In this document: piece by piece, positions 1-9,438 of the stretch | Position numbering within the stretch: the stretch's first letter is position 1 | How the letters are laid out: every line of letters begins with the position of its first letter | Source: Rothia sp. ZJ932 | GTDB taxonomy: Bacteria; Actinomycetota; Actinomycetes; Actinomycetales; Micrococcaceae | Direction of reading: 5' to 3' | Assembly: GCF_016924835.1 (NCBI RefSeq) | Contig: NZ_CP070480.1 | Span: 2,197,373-2,261,372, forward strand | Length of the DNA stretch: 64,000 bases | The notes under the pieces: generated by a model | Database searches by the model: none | Told to the model about the DNA's origin: nothing | The model's input: the letters and a program-made list of their open reading frames with translations, nothing else | Program-made: the position numbers and the translations under genes

Positions 1-143
1 TCATCCGTCGCGCGCCTACCCCTGGCACCGTTACCACCGTGATGCCTGAACCCAGCGCGTCCGCACCAAGCGAACCTAAGGCACCTGAAACTCAGACTAC
101 CGATGCAGGGGTTCGGTCCGAGACAACGCAGGGAGGTCAGTAA
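1..143 (+). CDS. C-terminal tail of the preceding gene (probably PstP phosphatase), partial
   Basis: The frame using the codon start at position 3 is open from the window edge to a TAA at 141-143 and encodes about 46 residues rich in Pro, Ala, Ser and Thr. The stop overlaps the ATG of rodA, so the two genes are translationally coupled. In actinobacteria the gene before rodA-pbpA-pknA-pknB is the PP2C phosphatase pstP, whose tail is often of this low-complexity type. The identity is inferred from that gene order only, because no catalytic domain is inside the window. Confidence 0.6.
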   Translation, partial: IRRAPTPGTVTTVMPEPSASAPSEPKAPETQTTDAGVRSETTQGGQ

Positions 144-1588
144 TGTCTACACAAGCAGTACCGCGTAGTCGCGCTATCACCGGGTTTGTGCTGAGCGCTT
201 TTGCTGTTGCTTTGTGCCCGCTGGCGATGTGGCTTATTGATGCTGAGCTGATTGCTGCCGGTGATACCCGCTGGCGCACGGCTACCATCACCCTGGCGGT
301 GGGCACCCTCGTTATCTATCTTGTTTCTTTCTTCCGCGCGCGTTACGCTGATCCGCTCATTTTGCCCCTCGTGGTGGCATTGAACAGCGTTGGATTGGCA
401 ATGATTTATCGCATTGATTTGACTACCAGTGCGGACGCGGGTGAGTCGCAGGTGATGTGGACGGGTGTGGCGATGGGCGCTGCAATGCTTGTGCTAGTGG
501 CTTTGAAAAACCACAGGGTTCTGCGTAAGGTCACGTATATTTCTTTAGCAGTATCTATTGTGCTGCTCTTGCTTCCGCTTATTCCCCGCCTTGGTCTTGA
601 AATTAATGGTGCGCGCATCTGGGTGAGCGTGGCGGGTAGAACCTTCCAGCCCGGTGAGATTGCCAAGATCACCCTGGCTATATTCTTTGCTGGCTATCTT
701 TCGACGCACCGTGATTTGATTCTGCTTGCTGGTAAGCGAGTTGGTCCCGTCCGTCTGCCCCGTTTCAAAGATTTGGCACCTATGTTCATCGCGTGGCTGG
801 TGAGCATCGGTGTTCTGGTGTTCCAGCGCGATCTTGGCTCGGCAATTCTCTTCTTCGGCTTGTTCATGGCGATGCTGTTCCTGGCAACCGGGCAGATTAC
901 CTGGATTGCTCTGGGTTTGTTGTTCGTTGCTGCCGGCGGTTTTCTCGCCTACAACTTCATCTCCCATGTGCATTACCGCATCTCGTCGTGGATTCACGCT
1001 TTTGACCCCGAGGTCTATAACCAGCCGGTGGGTGGCTCTGGGCAGATTGTGCAGGGTGTTTTTGGTCTTGCCTCTGGCGGTCTATTCGGACGCGGCTGGG
1101 GCAGCGGACGTCCTGACCTGGTTGCCTACTCCAATTCAGACATGATTGTTACCGCCCTCGGTGAAGAACTGGGTCTTCTGGGTCTGGGCGCGATTTTGAT
1201 GGTCTTCCTCCTGCTGGTATCAAGGGGTTTCCGCGCGGCACTCGGTGTACGCGATGCTTTCGGCAAGCTTCTGGCGGCTGGGCTTTCAGCTGTTATTGTT
1301 CTTCAGCTCTTCGTCGTTATCGGCGGGGTTACCCGTCTTATTCCGCTGACCGGTTTGACGACCCCTTTCATGTCGGCAGGCGGTTCTTCTCTTCTTGCCA
1401 ACTGGGTGATTGCGGCTTTATTGATTGCTATTTCGCACTCGGCGAGGGCACCGCAGGTGGTTGATGCTTTCTCAGATCAGGACGCTGTGGCGGGCTCCAT
1501 TGCCGCCTCCGAAGGTCATGAGGGAGCAACTTCTGTGATTTCTAGAATTTCAGACGAACAGGCAAACGCTGCAGGAGGTGGCAGATAA
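143..1588 (+). CDS. rodA: RodA/FtsW-family peptidoglycan glycosyltransferase
   Basis: This 481-residue polytopic membrane protein of the SEDS family polymerises lipid II into glycan strands, working with the class B penicillin-binding protein encoded next. About ten hydrophobic segments are visible. The C-terminal half carries the family signature around TGLTTPFMSAGGSS, followed by a last membrane segment and a soluble tail of about 40 residues. The ATG overlaps the stop of the upstream gene and is preceded by GGGAGG. It ends directly against pbpA. Position beside pbpA and two kinases argues for RodA rather than FtsW, which normally sits in the dcw cluster. That choice is by context. Confidence 0.9.
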   Translation: MSTQAVPRSRAITGFVLSAFAVALCPLAMWLIDAELIAAGDTRWRTATITLAVGTLVIYLVSFFRARYADPLILPLVVALNSVGLAMIYRIDLTTSADAGESQVMWTGVAMGAAMLVLVALKNHRVLRKVTYISLAVSIVLLLLPLIPRLGLEINGARIWVSVAGRTFQPGEIAKITLAIFFAGYLSTHRDLILLAGKRVGPVRLPRFKDLAPMFIAWLVSIGVLVFQRDLGSAILFFGLFMAMLFLATGQITWIALGLLFVAAGGFLAYNFISHVHYRISSWIHAFDPEVYNQPVGGSGQIVQGVFGLASGGLFGRGWGSGRPDLVAYSNSDMIVTALGEELGLLGLGAILMVFLLLVSRGFRAALGVRDAFGKLLAAGLSAVIVLQLFVVIGGVTRLIPLTGLTTPFMSAGGSSLLANWVIAALLIAISHSARAPQVVDAFSDQDAVAGSIAASEGHEGATSVISRISDEQANAAGGGR

Positions 1589-3028
1589 ATGAATAAGGCT
1601 ATTCGCAGACTCTGGATTGTGTCTGCCTGCGTCTTTGCCCTCCTGCTGGGAGCGCTTACTTACATTCAGTTTTTTGAGTCAAAGAACCTCATGGCGAATC
1701 AGTGGAACAGTCGCCAGCTCTATGATTCCTACGGGGCACAGCGCGGTTCTATTGTGGTCGGCGGCGTTGAGATCGCTTCTTCGGTGCCTTCTGATGATGG
1801 TTATAACTACCAGCGAGTGTATGCCCAGCCAGAAATGTATGCGAGTCTTACCGGCTACTTCTCTTCTGTGTACGGCACCACCGGCATTGAGTCTGCCATG
1901 GATAAAGAGCTTTCAGGCACCGCTGATGAGCAGTTCTATGATCGCATTTCGCAGATGTTCTCGGGTAGCAGTGCCCAGGGGGCAACTGTTGAGCTAACCA
2001 TCGACCCTGTCTTGCAAAAAACTGCATGGAACCTTTTGCGGGGTCACAAGGGAGCCATCGTGGCGCTCAACCCCAAGACCGGTGAAATCTTGGCAATGGC
2101 GTCCTCACCTTCTTACGACCCCAACGACCTGTCTTCGCATAACAGCGCTGAAGTCATTGAAAACTATGCGGCACTGAATCAAGACCCCAGTAACCCCCTG
2201 CATAACCGCGCTATTGCCGGTAACACCTATGCACCGGGTTCCACCTTCAAAATTATTGACGCTGTGGCAGCCCTGGAATCGGGCAAGTACACGGCAGAGT
2301 CTGTGATTGATAACCCCCAGAACCTGCCCCTGCCCAACACAAATATCAGCCTGCCCAACTACGTCAACGGTCAGTGTTCAACACGCGCCCAAGCCACTAT
2401 CGAGTGGGCTTTGGCGCAATCGTGTAACACCCCCTTCGCTCAGATTGCAATGGCTCTAGGGCAGGATAAGATAGCTCAGACGGCGCAGAATTTTGGGTAC
2501 GGTCAAAAACTCAGCATTCCCCTTTCGGTTTCGCAGTCTGTCTTTCCCCAAAATATGTCTGATGACCAGTTGGCTTTGGCATCAATTGGTCAGTACGACG
2601 TAAAAACTACTCCTCTGCAGGTCGCTATGATGTCAGCTGCTATTGCTAATGAAGGCAAGCAGATGAAGCCCAACATGATAGCGTCTGTGAAATCTCATAA
2701 TCTAAACTCACTGTATGAATTTTCCAGTGAGCAATTAAGAACTTCTACTAGCCCAGAAATTGCTGCGCAGGTTAAGGATTGGATGGTGAACGACGTGGAA
2801 AACGGCATTGCCTCGGGTGCCGCCGTCAATGGCGTTGAGGTAGCTGGTAAGACCGGTACCGCCGAGATTGGTGATACCGGTTCTAACAACGCGTGGTTCA
2901 CGGGTTTTGCTCCGGCGGATGACCCTCAGATCGCTGTTGCAGTAGTTTATGAAGATGTAGATGCAGTTACTGGTGCTTCGCTCACCTCTCCGGCGGGCAA
3001 AGCTCTTTTTGAGGCGGTGTTGAACTAG
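1589..3028 (+). CDS. pbpA: Penicillin-binding protein 2 family transpeptidase (PbpA)
   Basis: This 479-residue class B penicillin-binding protein cross-links peptidoglycan as partner of RodA. An N-terminal membrane anchor spans roughly residues 9-28 and is followed by a short dimerisation domain. The transpeptidase domain has the three active-site motifs: STFK with Ser218 as nucleophile, SCN around residue 275, and KTG around residue 419 within [10 protein letters not shown]. The ATG follows the rodA stop immediately and is preceded by GCAGGAGGTGG. The stop shares one base with the GTG of pknA. Length and motifs match PBPA of Mycobacterium and relatives, where this protein is tied to septation and is controlled by PknB. 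Confidence 0.92.
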   Translation: MNKAIRRLWIVSACVFALLLGALTYIQFFESKNLMANQWNSRQLYDSYGAQRGSIVVGGVEIASSVPSDDGYNYQRVYAQPEMYASLTGYFSSVYGTTGIESAMDKELSGTADEQFYDRISQMFSGSSAQGATVELTIDPVLQKTAWNLLRGHKGAIVALNPKTGEILAMASSPSYDPNDLSSHNSAEVIENYAALNQDPSNPLHNRAIAGNTYAPGSTFKIIDAVAALESGKYTAESVIDNPQNLPLPNTNISLPNYVNGQCSTRAQATIEWALAQSCNTPFAQIAMALGQDKIAQTAQNFGYGQKLSIPLSVSQSVFPQNMSDDQLALASIGQYDVKTTPLQVAMMSAAIANEGKQMKPNMIASVKSHNLNSLYEFSSEQLRTSTSPEIAAQVKDWMVNDVENGIASGAAVNGVEVAGKTGTAEIGDTGSNNAWFTGFAPADDPQIAVAVVYEDVDAVTGASLTSPAGKALFEAVLN

Positions 3029-4836
3029 TGAGACCCTCTGTTGATACGACGCTCGGTGGTCGTTACGACCTGACTGAGCGCATTGCCATTGGCGGAATGG
3101 GTGAGGTCTGGAAGGCTCGCGATAAGGTTCTTGGTCGCATTGTGGCGGTTAAGATTCTGAAAGAGGAATATACGGGTGATCCGGGTTTCCTCGAGCGTTT
3201 CCGCGCCGAAGCGCGTCACACTGCCCTGCTAAACCACCCCGGTGTAGCGAACGTCTTTGACTACGGTGAAGAGGACGGCTCTGCTTATCTGGTGATGGAG
3301 CTGGTGCCGGGTGAGCCGCTATCTAACATCATTGAGAAAGAGAAGCGTCTTGCTTCAGACCGCATTCTCAATATCATTGCCCAGACTGCTCGCGCTCTGG
3401 CGGCTGCTCACGCGCAGGGTCTGGTTCACCGAGATGTGAAACCAGGCAACCTCATTATCACTCCGGACGAGCGCGTTAAAGTTACTGATTTCGGTATCGC
3501 TCGTTTGGCTGATCAGGTTCCTTTAACTGCGACAGGTCAGGTGATGGGTACTGCCCAGTACCTCGCGCCCGAACAGGCGACGGGACAGCAGGCAACCGGT
3601 CACTCCGATATGTACTCTTTGGGCATTATTGGCTACGAGTGTTTGGCGGGTAAGCGTCCTTTCACCGGTGAGTCACAGATTGCTATTGCGCTGGCTCAGG
3701 TAAACGACCCGCCACCCCCGCTACCGCAGGATGTTCCGGCGCCCGCTGCTGCGCTCATTATGTGCCTGCTGTCCAAGGATCCCCAGCAGCGTCCTGAGAC
3801 TGCTACTGCTTTGGCTTCTGCGGTGGATGCGATTCGCCGCCGCGATGTACCGGCAGCCATTAAAGCTGTGCCTTCCTTGGTAGCTTTCTTGCCGCAGGGT
3901 GCTGAGACAAGCGCTACCGAGGTAATGCCACCGGCAACTAAGGTTGCGCCTACTGCGCGTTTTGGTTCCGGTGCTCGTTTTGCACCGAAGCCGACCACTG
4001 CGGCACTGCCCGAGGTGGGCGTATCCGGTTCAGCTGCTGCGCCTGCGGCATCTGCACCTCGACCCGCGCCGGTCAAAAAGTCTTCACTCTGGGGTTGGGT
4101 ATCGCTGTTCTTGGCGGTCATTTTGTTGGGTCTATTGGGTGGGTTCTTCTTGCTCAATAACAAGGATGATGATTCATCACCCGCGCAGAGTTCAAGCACA
4201 GCCCCGACCCCGTCGGGCACCGTCTCAACGGTAAGCTCAGCACCTGCAACTGAAGAACCAGCTCCCAACCAAAACGAGGCGCAGCGAGTTTCAATCCGCA
4301 GTAGTGACTACACCGGCAGGGCACTTGATGATGTCATCAATGACCTCACGGCGCTAGGTTTTTCAACCAAAACCGAGGGAATCGTTTCAGATGAGGAGAA
4401 TGACACCGTCCTCTCTATCACCCCGACGGGTTCACTCAAGTCGGGCTCAACGATTACCGTCACCTACTCCACCGACCCTGAAAGCGTCGTGCTGCCCAAC
4501 GACCTTGAGGGACGTAACGCTGATGAGGTCATTAGCGAAATTACAGACATGGGCATTAACGTCCAGTTGCATATGCGGCAGACAAACAGTGCAGACCCTA
4601 ACACTGTGCTTCGCACCTCGCCTTCTTCAGGCTCACGCGTTGAAATTGGTAGTAGTGTAGATGTTTACGTGGCGCAGACACCTGCAACTGCTTCGGCATC
4701 TGCGACTCCCAGTGCGCCTGCAGCTCCTGCTGGAACCAAAAACTCCGGTGCAGCAGCAGACCCTAGTGCTTCAGCGAACGCCCCTGGGAGCGTTGCGACT
4801 GAGCCTTCTTCAGCCCCTTCAGAGAACAACGGATAA
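3028..4836 (+). CDS. pknA: Ser/Thr protein kinase, PknA position, with two PASTA-like domains
   Basis: This 602-residue transmembrane Hanks-type kinase phosphorylates envelope and division proteins. The glycine loop reads GGMGEVW, the ATP lysine is K42 in VAVKIL, and the catalytic loop [11 protein letters not shown] and APEQ motifs are intact. A Pro/Ala linker leads to one membrane helix at about residues 352-375. Outside follow a Ser/Thr/Pro linker, two PASTA-like repeats of about 65 residues (roughly 425-490 and 491-555) and a low-complexity tail. The GTG start overlaps the pbpA stop by one base. PknA of mycobacteria lacks PASTA repeats, so two here are worth noting. The name rests on position in the operon. 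Confidence 0.88.
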   Translation: MRPSVDTTLGGRYDLTERIAIGGMGEVWKARDKVLGRIVAVKILKEEYTGDPGFLERFRAEARHTALLNHPGVANVFDYGEEDGSAYLVMELVPGEPLSNIIEKEKRLASDRILNIIAQTARALAAAHAQGLVHRDVKPGNLIITPDERVKVTDFGIARLADQVPLTATGQVMGTAQYLAPEQATGQQATGHSDMYSLGIIGYECLAGKRPFTGESQIAIALAQVNDPPPPLPQDVPAPAAALIMCLLSKDPQQRPETATALASAVDAIRRRDVPAAIKAVPSLVAFLPQGAETSATEVMPPATKVAPTARFGSGARFAPKPTTAALPEVGVSGSAAAPAASAPRPAPVKKSSLWGWVSLFLAVILLGLLGGFFLLNNKDDDSSPAQSSSTAPTPSGTVSTVSSAPATEEPAPNQNEAQRVSIRSSDYTGRALDDVINDLTALGFSTKTEGIVSDEENDTVLSITPTGSLKSGSTITVTYSTDPESVVLPNDLEGRNADEVISEITDMGINVQLHMRQTNSADPNTVLRTSPSSGSRVEIGSSVDVYVAQTPATASASATPSAPAAPAGTKNSGAAADPSASANAPGSVATEPSSAPSENNG

Positions 4837-4839
4837 AGC

Positions 4840-6921
4840 ATGGAACTGAATATTCCCGACACTGTTGACCAGCGTTATAGCGTTGGTGAGGTTATTGGTA
4901 GCGGCGCTATGGCTACTGTGTATGCGGCTACCGATAATCGGTTGGGCCGCCAGGTGGCGTTGAAGGTTTTACGCCCAGAGATTGCCCGTGATGAGGCTGC
5001 GCGTGTGCGTTTTGCCCGTGAGGGTGAATCAGTTGCCTCACTGAATCATGCTGGCATCGTGGCTGTCTACGATACTGGTTCTGTTTCTGTTGAAGATTCA
5101 GGTGAGCAGGTTGAGGTTCCTTACCTGGTCATGGAGCTGGTACACGGTAAGTCTTTGCGCGATGTTTTACGCGGTGGAGGGGTCTCTGTTGCGGATGCCG
5201 CTGTTTACGGTGTGCAGTTGATGGATGCCCTAGATTGTTCCCACAGTGCCGGGGTGATTCACCGCGATGTGAAGCCCGGTAATTTGATGGTGCTTGAGGC
5301 AAGCGATGATGATCGCAAGCAGGGCATTCCCGGTCGTATTAAGGTTATGGACTTCGGTATCGCTCGCGCGGCGATGGAGGGTGAGCCACTGACTCAGGCA
5401 AATATGGTGCTGGGCACCCCTCGCTATATCTCACCGGAGCACGCTAGTGGCGCTGCTGTTGACGAGCGAAGCGATGTTTATTCTGCTGCCGTGGTGCTGT
5501 ACGAGATGGTTGCTGGGCGCGCACCGTTTACCGGTGATGTTGCCAGTGATTTGTTGTCTAAGCATTTAAGCGAGGATCCGAAGGCTCCGAGTTTCTACGC
5601 TAAGCGTGAGGTTCCCGTTGAGCTAGATCGCGTCATTTTGAAGGCTTTGAGTAAGGATCCCGCGAGCCGTTATCAGAGCGCTGCGGAGTTCCGCAATGCT
5701 TTGGTGCATGCTACGCATTCTTTGTTGCCCACGTCTATTCTTGAAAATCTTGATAACGCTCCGGCAACAACCGCTTTTACCCCTGTTGAGACTCCTATAC
5801 CTACCAGCAAGCCGGGTGTCGGCGCTGCTATGGGTGCCGGGGCGGTAGCTGCTTCCAGCGCTGCAACCCCTGCTAGCGCGTCCTCAGCTACTCCTCCCAC
5901 CGGCGAGGTAGCAGGTTTAGGCAGTATCTTCACGGACGCGCAGGATGAGTACTCCCGCGAAGAAGTATTGGAGTACGGACGCGATGAGGAGCTGCTGCGC
6001 AAGAGCCGCCGCAGGCGCGCGTGGGGCAGGTTCCTCTCTGGTCTGATTATTTTCTTGCTGGCCGCTTCGTGTATTGGCATTGTGTTGTACTATAACAACA
6101 AGCTGAACGAGGTTCCCACCGTTGCTGTTCCTTCGGTGACCGGGCAGATGCAGGCGGAGGCTGAGAATACTCTGCGTAATGCTGGTTTGCAGGTGGAGCA
6201 CATCGAGGATTTCTCGGATAACGTTCCCAGAGGTCAGGCAATCGGCACTGTCCCCGTGGTGGGTACCGCTGTTGATGAAAACTCTATGGTGACTTTGAAA
6301 GTTTCAAAGGGTAACGAGCAGATTAAGGTTCCCGGTGATTTGGCGGGTCAGTCTGAGGCTTATGTTCGTGAGGCTTTGACTAAGGCTAACCTTGTTCCCG
6401 GTAGGGTTTCGACGGTAAATGACCCCACTATTCCTGCTGGTTTGGTGGTGGCTGTTGAGCCGGGTGAGGGTGAGTCTGTGAAGGCTGAGTCCACCGTGAA
6501 CATTGTGCTGTCAACCGGTAAGGTTGAGGTTCCTGATTTGGTGGGTCTGACTCGCGATCAGGCGATTGCTGCCTTGACTGGTCCTGATACTCTACTGAGC
6601 ACCAATATTGAGAATGTGCAGACAACCTCGGCACCGGCTGGTACCGTGATGTCGCAGAGCGCGGCACCGGGTACGTCCATTGAGCAGGGTTCCACGGTGA
6701 CTATTCGTATTGCGAATGCTCCTACTCCTACCGCAGCTGCGGCACCGGCTACGCCCAGCGCACCGGCGGCTTCTAATGCTCCGAGTGCAGCACCTAGCGC
6801 ACCGGCTAATCCTAATGCACCGGCAGGCAATGCGCCTCCGGCTCCGAGCGCGACTGCTTCAGCTGCTAATCGTGCGCCTGCTGCGCCCAGCACGGCGGCA
6901 ACCGGTGGCGCTAACCGCTAG
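4840..6921 (+). CDS. pknB: PASTA-domain Ser/Thr protein kinase PknB
   Basis: This 693-residue membrane kinase senses peptidoglycan fragments and lipid II and regulates growth and division. The kinase domain covers about residues 12-280, with the loop GSGAMATVY, Lys42 in [17 protein letters not shown] and a TPRYISPEH activation segment. A membrane helix lies near residues 403-424. Three PASTA repeats of about 66 residues each follow, then an Ala/Pro/Ser-rich tail of about 70 residues that may be wall-spanning. The gene starts 3 bp after the pknA stop and is the last of the operon, which ends in a strong hairpin. Three repeats rather than the four of M. tuberculosis PknB are visible. Confidence 0.93.
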   Translation: MELNIPDTVDQRYSVGEVIGSGAMATVYAATDNRLGRQVALKVLRPEIARDEAARVRFAREGESVASLNHAGIVAVYDTGSVSVEDSGEQVEVPYLVMELVHGKSLRDVLRGGGVSVADAAVYGVQLMDALDCSHSAGVIHRDVKPGNLMVLEASDDDRKQGIPGRIKVMDFGIARAAMEGEPLTQANMVLGTPRYISPEHASGAAVDERSDVYSAAVVLYEMVAGRAPFTGDVASDLLSKHLSEDPKAPSFYAKREVPVELDRVILKALSKDPASRYQSAAEFRNALVHATHSLLPTSILENLDNAPATTAFTPVETPIPTSKPGVGAAMGAGAVAASSAATPASASSATPPTGEVAGLGSIFTDAQDEYSREEVLEYGRDEELLRKSRRRRAWGRFLSGLIIFLLAASCIGIVLYYNNKLNEVPTVAVPSVTGQMQAEAENTLRNAGLQVEHIEDFSDNVPRGQAIGTVPVVGTAVDENSMVTLKVSKGNEQIKVPGDLAGQSEAYVREALTKANLVPGRVSTVNDPTIPAGLVVAVEPGEGESVKAESTVNIVLSTGKVEVPDLVGLTRDQAIAALTGPDTLLSTNIENVQTTSAPAGTVMSQSAAPGTSIEQGSTVTIRIANAPTPTAAAAPATPSAPAASNAPSAAPSAPANPNAPAGNAPPAPSATASAANRAPAAPSTAATGGANR

Positions 6922-6942
6922 GTTGGTTCTCTAAGAGTGAGT

Positions 6943-6977
6943 AAAAGCCCTGCACTGTTTACAGTGCAGGGCTTTTT
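6943..6977 (+). terminator. Intrinsic terminator of the rodA-pknB operon
   Basis: A hairpin with arms AAAAGCCCTGCACTG and CAGTGCAGGGCTTTT and a TTTA loop is followed by a T run. It lies 21 bp after the pknB stop and can also end the convergent trpG-side transcript. Confidence 0.9.
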
Positions 6978-7005
6978 AGTATCTGGCTTTGCTGTGGGAG
7001 CGTGT

Positions 7006-7644
7006 TTATTCGCTGACTAGGGGTGAGAGTGCGGACGCGCGTTCGGCGACCCCGGCAATGCCACCTACTTCTTCGAGCCAGTTACCGAGCATGAGGTAGC
7101 CGCCTTCTGTGAGTACTGATTCGGGGTGGAACTGTACTCCGTGCAGGGGCGCTTCGGTGTGGGCTAGACCCATGATGATTCCGTTGTCGGTGCGAGAGGT
7201 GACGCGCAGTTCTGCTGGCACCGTTTCGGGTTCGACGGCAAGGGAGTGGTAGCGGGTAGCGGTGAAGGGTGAGGGTAGGTTTTTGAAGACTGAGTCGCCT
7301 TCGTGTACCAGCGATGAGGTTTTGCCGTGCATGAGTTCGGGCGCGTGTGAGACGGTAGCGCCGAAGGCTTCAGCTATTGCCTGGTGACCCAGGCAGACCC
7401 CGAGAAGGGGTTTGCGCGCGTCCTTAGCCCAGCGAATCACGTCGATGATGACGCCAGCATCGGCGGGGGCACCGGGGCCGGGTGATACGAGTACGCCGTC
7501 GTGGTTCTCGGCAAGAGCAATAGCCTCTTCAACGCTGATTTCGTCGTTGCGTACAACCGTTGTTTCGGCGCCCAGTTGCTGGATGTAGCCCACTAGGGTG
7601 AACACAAAGCTGTCGTAGTTATCGATGACAAGAATTTTGGTCAT
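7006..7644 (-). CDS. Class I glutamine amidotransferase (anthranilate / aminodeoxychorismate synthase component II)
   Basis: This 212-residue enzyme hydrolyses glutamine and feeds ammonia to the chorismate-using partner subunit for folate (PabA) or tryptophan (TrpG) synthesis. It begins with the typical ILVIDNYDSF. The nucleophilic Cys lies in GVCLGHQA near residue 83, and the His-Glu pair is in FHPES near residue 174. No component I gene is adjacent. The same orphan amidotransferase sits between pknB and the sortase in many actinobacteria, where it is called trpG or pabA without biochemical proof. It is the last gene of a minus-strand group with the sortase and a small membrane protein. Confidence 0.88.
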   Translation of the reverse strand: MTKILVIDNYDSFVFTLVGYIQQLGAETTVVRNDEISVEEAIALAENHDGVLVSPGPGAPADAGVIIDVIRWAKDARKPLLGVCLGHQAIAEAFGATVSHAPELMHGKTSSLVHEGDSVFKNLPSPFTATRYHSLAVEPETVPAELRVTSRTDNGIIMGLAHTEAPLHGVQFHPESVLTEGGYLMLGNWLEEVGGIAGVAERASALSPLVSE

Positions 7645-7658
7645 AAGGTCATACCCTG

Positions 7659-7817
7659 CTATTCGATGGTTGAGGTTTCAGTAAAGGGGCTGTACTCAGC
7701 GAGCACAGGAAAGACGTATTCCATGAGTATGAAAACTGCGGTGAGAATCAGAAGTAGCGCCAGAATGATGCGTACTGTCAGAGGTCCGGGAAGGTGGCGA
7801 AAAATCCATCCGTACAT
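7659..7817 (-). CDS. Small single-span membrane protein, 52 residues
   Basis: A short open frame encodes a basic, proline-containing N-terminus (MYGWIFRHLPGPLTVR), one strongly hydrophobic segment of about 24 residues and an acidic tail. It begins 3 bp after the sortase stop, with GGAAG inside the sortase end as a plausible ribosome site, and ends 14 bp before the amidotransferase start. The three therefore look like one operon. Small proteins starting with a similar sequence occur at this spot in other actinobacteria as far as I recall. The function is unknown. Composition and spacing make it a likely real gene. Confidence 0.75.
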   Translation of the reverse strand: MYGWIFRHLPGPLTVRIILALLLILTAVFILMEYVFPVLAEYSPFTETSTIE

Positions 7818-7820
7818 GCT

Positions 7821-8684
7821 TTAGCTTCCTTCCACAGTTGATGCGATGTCTTGGGGTGCGCCAGCGGCAAGAGGCTGCCAGCCGTCAAAGCTGGCATGAA
7901 CAATATAACGTTCGGTGTCTCCGTAGCGCGGGTGGCAGGTGGTGAGGGTCAGGGTGCGCTCGGTGGCTTCAGCGCCGGGTTCGTTGGGTACGGGTGCGAT
8001 AACCTCTACCTGATGGGGTAGCACAATGTGAGACTGGTAGACGGTGTAGGTGTAGTAGCCGTCGATAGTCTGAACGTAGATTTTGTCGCCGTTTTGCAGC
8101 TTGTCGATGCGGTCAAGCACCGCTCCGTTAGTTTGGCGGTGACCTGCGAGCGCGAAGTTCCCGACTTCGCCCGGCTGTGCTGTGCCTTCGTAGTGACCGA
8201 GTCCTAGGGTGTCGAGGACGTCGTTACCGGTGCCTTCGGCGATGGGGCGCTGGTAGCTTTCACCCAGTCGCGGTATGTAGATGACTCCGTAGGCTTGACC
8301 GTAAGCATCCGCACCTGTTGCCACCGGGGGGTTGGTGGGGTCAAAGTTTACGGTATCGGTACTGGCGGGGTCTGCACTGTTCGCGTTGTCGGTGGAGGTA
8401 CCGCCGTCCTCGACCTGCCCCGATGCGTCGGAGAGTGCGGACGCTGCCGCCTGCTTAAATTCCTGGGTGAGGGAGGAGACCGCGTCCTGCTGGGCACTGT
8501 TGGCGGCGATATTCGTCCACCACAACTGCCAGGCAACAAAGAGAAGCAGTATGAAACCGAGGGTGAGCAGCAGCTCTCCAATGATCTGCACAGACCATTG
8601 CCCTGCGGTGCGAGCAGGGGCAGCCCGGTGAAAGCCGGAGCGCCCTGTTGCTGCTGTATTCATTGCTCCCTTTCGGTTGCGCAT
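7821..8684 (-). CDS. Class E sortase
   Basis: This cysteine transpeptidase of 287 residues anchors surface proteins to peptidoglycan. A membrane helix at about residues 29-50 leaves the catalytic domain outside. The catalytic His is in LAGHRQTNG, the Cys in TLTTCHPRYG, and a conserved Arg follows in DTERYIVHA. The stretch between anchor and domain is Ser/Ala/Asp-rich. The TCHP motif and the position beside trpG and crgA fit class E. The start is uncertain: an internal ATG at 8663 gives a protein seven residues shorter, and the 8684 ATG overlaps the candidate -35 of the divergent crgA promoter. Confidence 0.88.
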   Translation of the reverse strand: MRNRKGAMNTAATGRSGFHRAAPARTAGQWSVQIIGELLLTLGFILLLFVAWQLWWTNIAANSAQQDAVSSLTQEFKQAAASALSDASGQVEDGGTSTDNANSADPASTDTVNFDPTNPPVATGADAYGQAYGVIYIPRLGESYQRPIAEGTGNDVLDTLGLGHYEGTAQPGEVGNFALAGHRQTNGAVLDRIDKLQNGDKIYVQTIDGYYTYTVYQSHIVLPHQVEVIAPVPNEPGAEATERTLTLTTCHPRYGDTERYIVHASFDGWQPLAAGAPQDIASTVEGS

Positions 8685-8712
8685 TGGTAGCTTCTAGTAA
8701 CAACGATATAAT
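8684..8712 (+). promoter_or_regulatory. Candidate sigma-70 promoter of crgA
   Basis: TTGGTA at 8684-8689 and a perfect TATAAT at 8707-8712 are separated by 17 bp, on the + strand and 61 bp before the crgA start codon. It overlaps the 5' end of the divergent sortase gene, so the two genes may interfere. Confidence 0.65.
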
Positions 8713-8773
8713 TGTGTACTGAATTAGTTTTATTTCATTGTAAACCGTACAGTTGTGCGGCACTGGAGGTACC

Positions 8774-9052
8774 GTGGCATCAGGTAGCAAGAAGGCAGCA
8801 GAGAGCGGCATGGACGAAGAGGTTCAGTTGCGCCGTGTGGCACGCGAGATGAGCCAGGATCAGTTCGCCTCACCCACTCCCCTGTGGTACCGCGTCATCA
8901 TGTTTGGCTTGATGATTATCGGCGTTTTGTGGATTATGACCTATTACATTAGTCAGACTCTTTACCCCATTGCATCTATTGGTGCGTGGAACCTTGTGGT
9001 GGGTGTGGGTTTGATGATGATTGGTCTGATTATGACAACTAGGTGGCGTTAG
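8774..9052 (+). CDS. crgA: Cell division protein CrgA
   Basis: This 92-residue membrane protein recruits divisome and peptidoglycan synthases such as FtsZ-ring partners and PbpA in actinobacteria. It has a charged N-terminal cytoplasmic part of about 40 residues, then two hydrophobic segments joined by a short loop, ending in TTRWR. The typical CrgA features are the PLWYRVIMFGLMIIGVLWI segment and the short C-terminus. The GTG at 8774 is chosen because GGAGG lies 6 bp upstream. An open frame extends seven codons further up without a ribosome site. Its place near pknB and the sortase is conserved in the phylum. Confidence 0.92.
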   Translation: MASGSKKAAESGMDEEVQLRRVAREMSQDQFASPTPLWYRVIMFGLMIIGVLWIMTYYISQTLYPIASIGAWNLVVGVGLMMIGLIMTTRWR

Positions 9053-9056
9053 TTAG

Positions 9057-9299
9057 GTGAGCGGCAAAGGTTTCGCGGGTTCTGATATTCACCCCGAGCT
9101 GCCCGAGCAGCCTTCTGATGGTTTTAAGCCGGATGTAACGAACCCGGCGAATTTGGCGCCGGTTGATCCTACGGAGAAACGCGAAGAGCGCGAAGATATT
9201 AAAGCGGCGATTCTTGAGACTAAGTTGCGCCGTTGGGCGTTGCTGGCTTTTATTGTGATGCCCGCCCTTTATGTCATTTGGCAGCAGTTTTTCGCTTAG
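9057..9299 (+). CDS. Small membrane protein after crgA, unknown function
   Basis: This 80-residue protein has a hydrophilic, Pro/Asp/Glu-rich N-terminal 55 residues and one C-terminal membrane helix ending in QQFFA, a tail-anchored layout. The GTG at 9057 lies 4 bp after the crgA stop and is probably coupled to it, since no clear ribosome site is seen. A terminator hairpin follows 35 bp later. I do not recognise a family. Confidence 0.7.
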   Translation: MSGKGFAGSDIHPELPEQPSDGFKPDVTNPANLAPVDPTEKREEREDIKAAILETKLRRWALLAFIVMPALYVIWQQFFA

Positions 9300-9333
9300 G
9301 CTGTAGCTAGCCCCGTCCTTATACGGTGTATAA

Positions 9334-9367
9334 AAACTGCCCGCTACCAGAAGGTGGCGGGCAGTTT
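9334..9367. terminator. Hairpin terminator after the crgA operon
   Basis: Arms AAACTGCCCGCTACC and GGTGGCGGGCAGTTT (one G-U type mismatch) enclose a short loop and are flanked by A and T residues on both sides. It lies between the + genes and the convergent yceI gene and could act in both directions. Confidence 0.8.
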
Positions 9368-9414
9368 CACTCGCACATCCACTCACAGAAGTCTCTCTCT
9401 GCTGGTGAATCCAT

Positions 9415-9437
9415 CCCCTCGCGTGAGGGGAAACTTT
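9415..9437 (+). terminator. Second short hairpin with T run
   Basis: CCCCTC-GCGT-GAGGGG followed by AAACTTTTTT lies on the + strand just before the end of yceI. It may be a backup terminator for the crgA transcript. The stem is short. Confidence 0.4.
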
Positions 9438-9438
9438 T

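Noticed and set aside
3696..4268. Antisense frame of 190 codons in pknA, and similar long antisense frames in pknB, ssb and dnaB
   Set aside because: They arise from GC-rich, Ala/Pro-coding codons of the real genes and have low-complexity translation.
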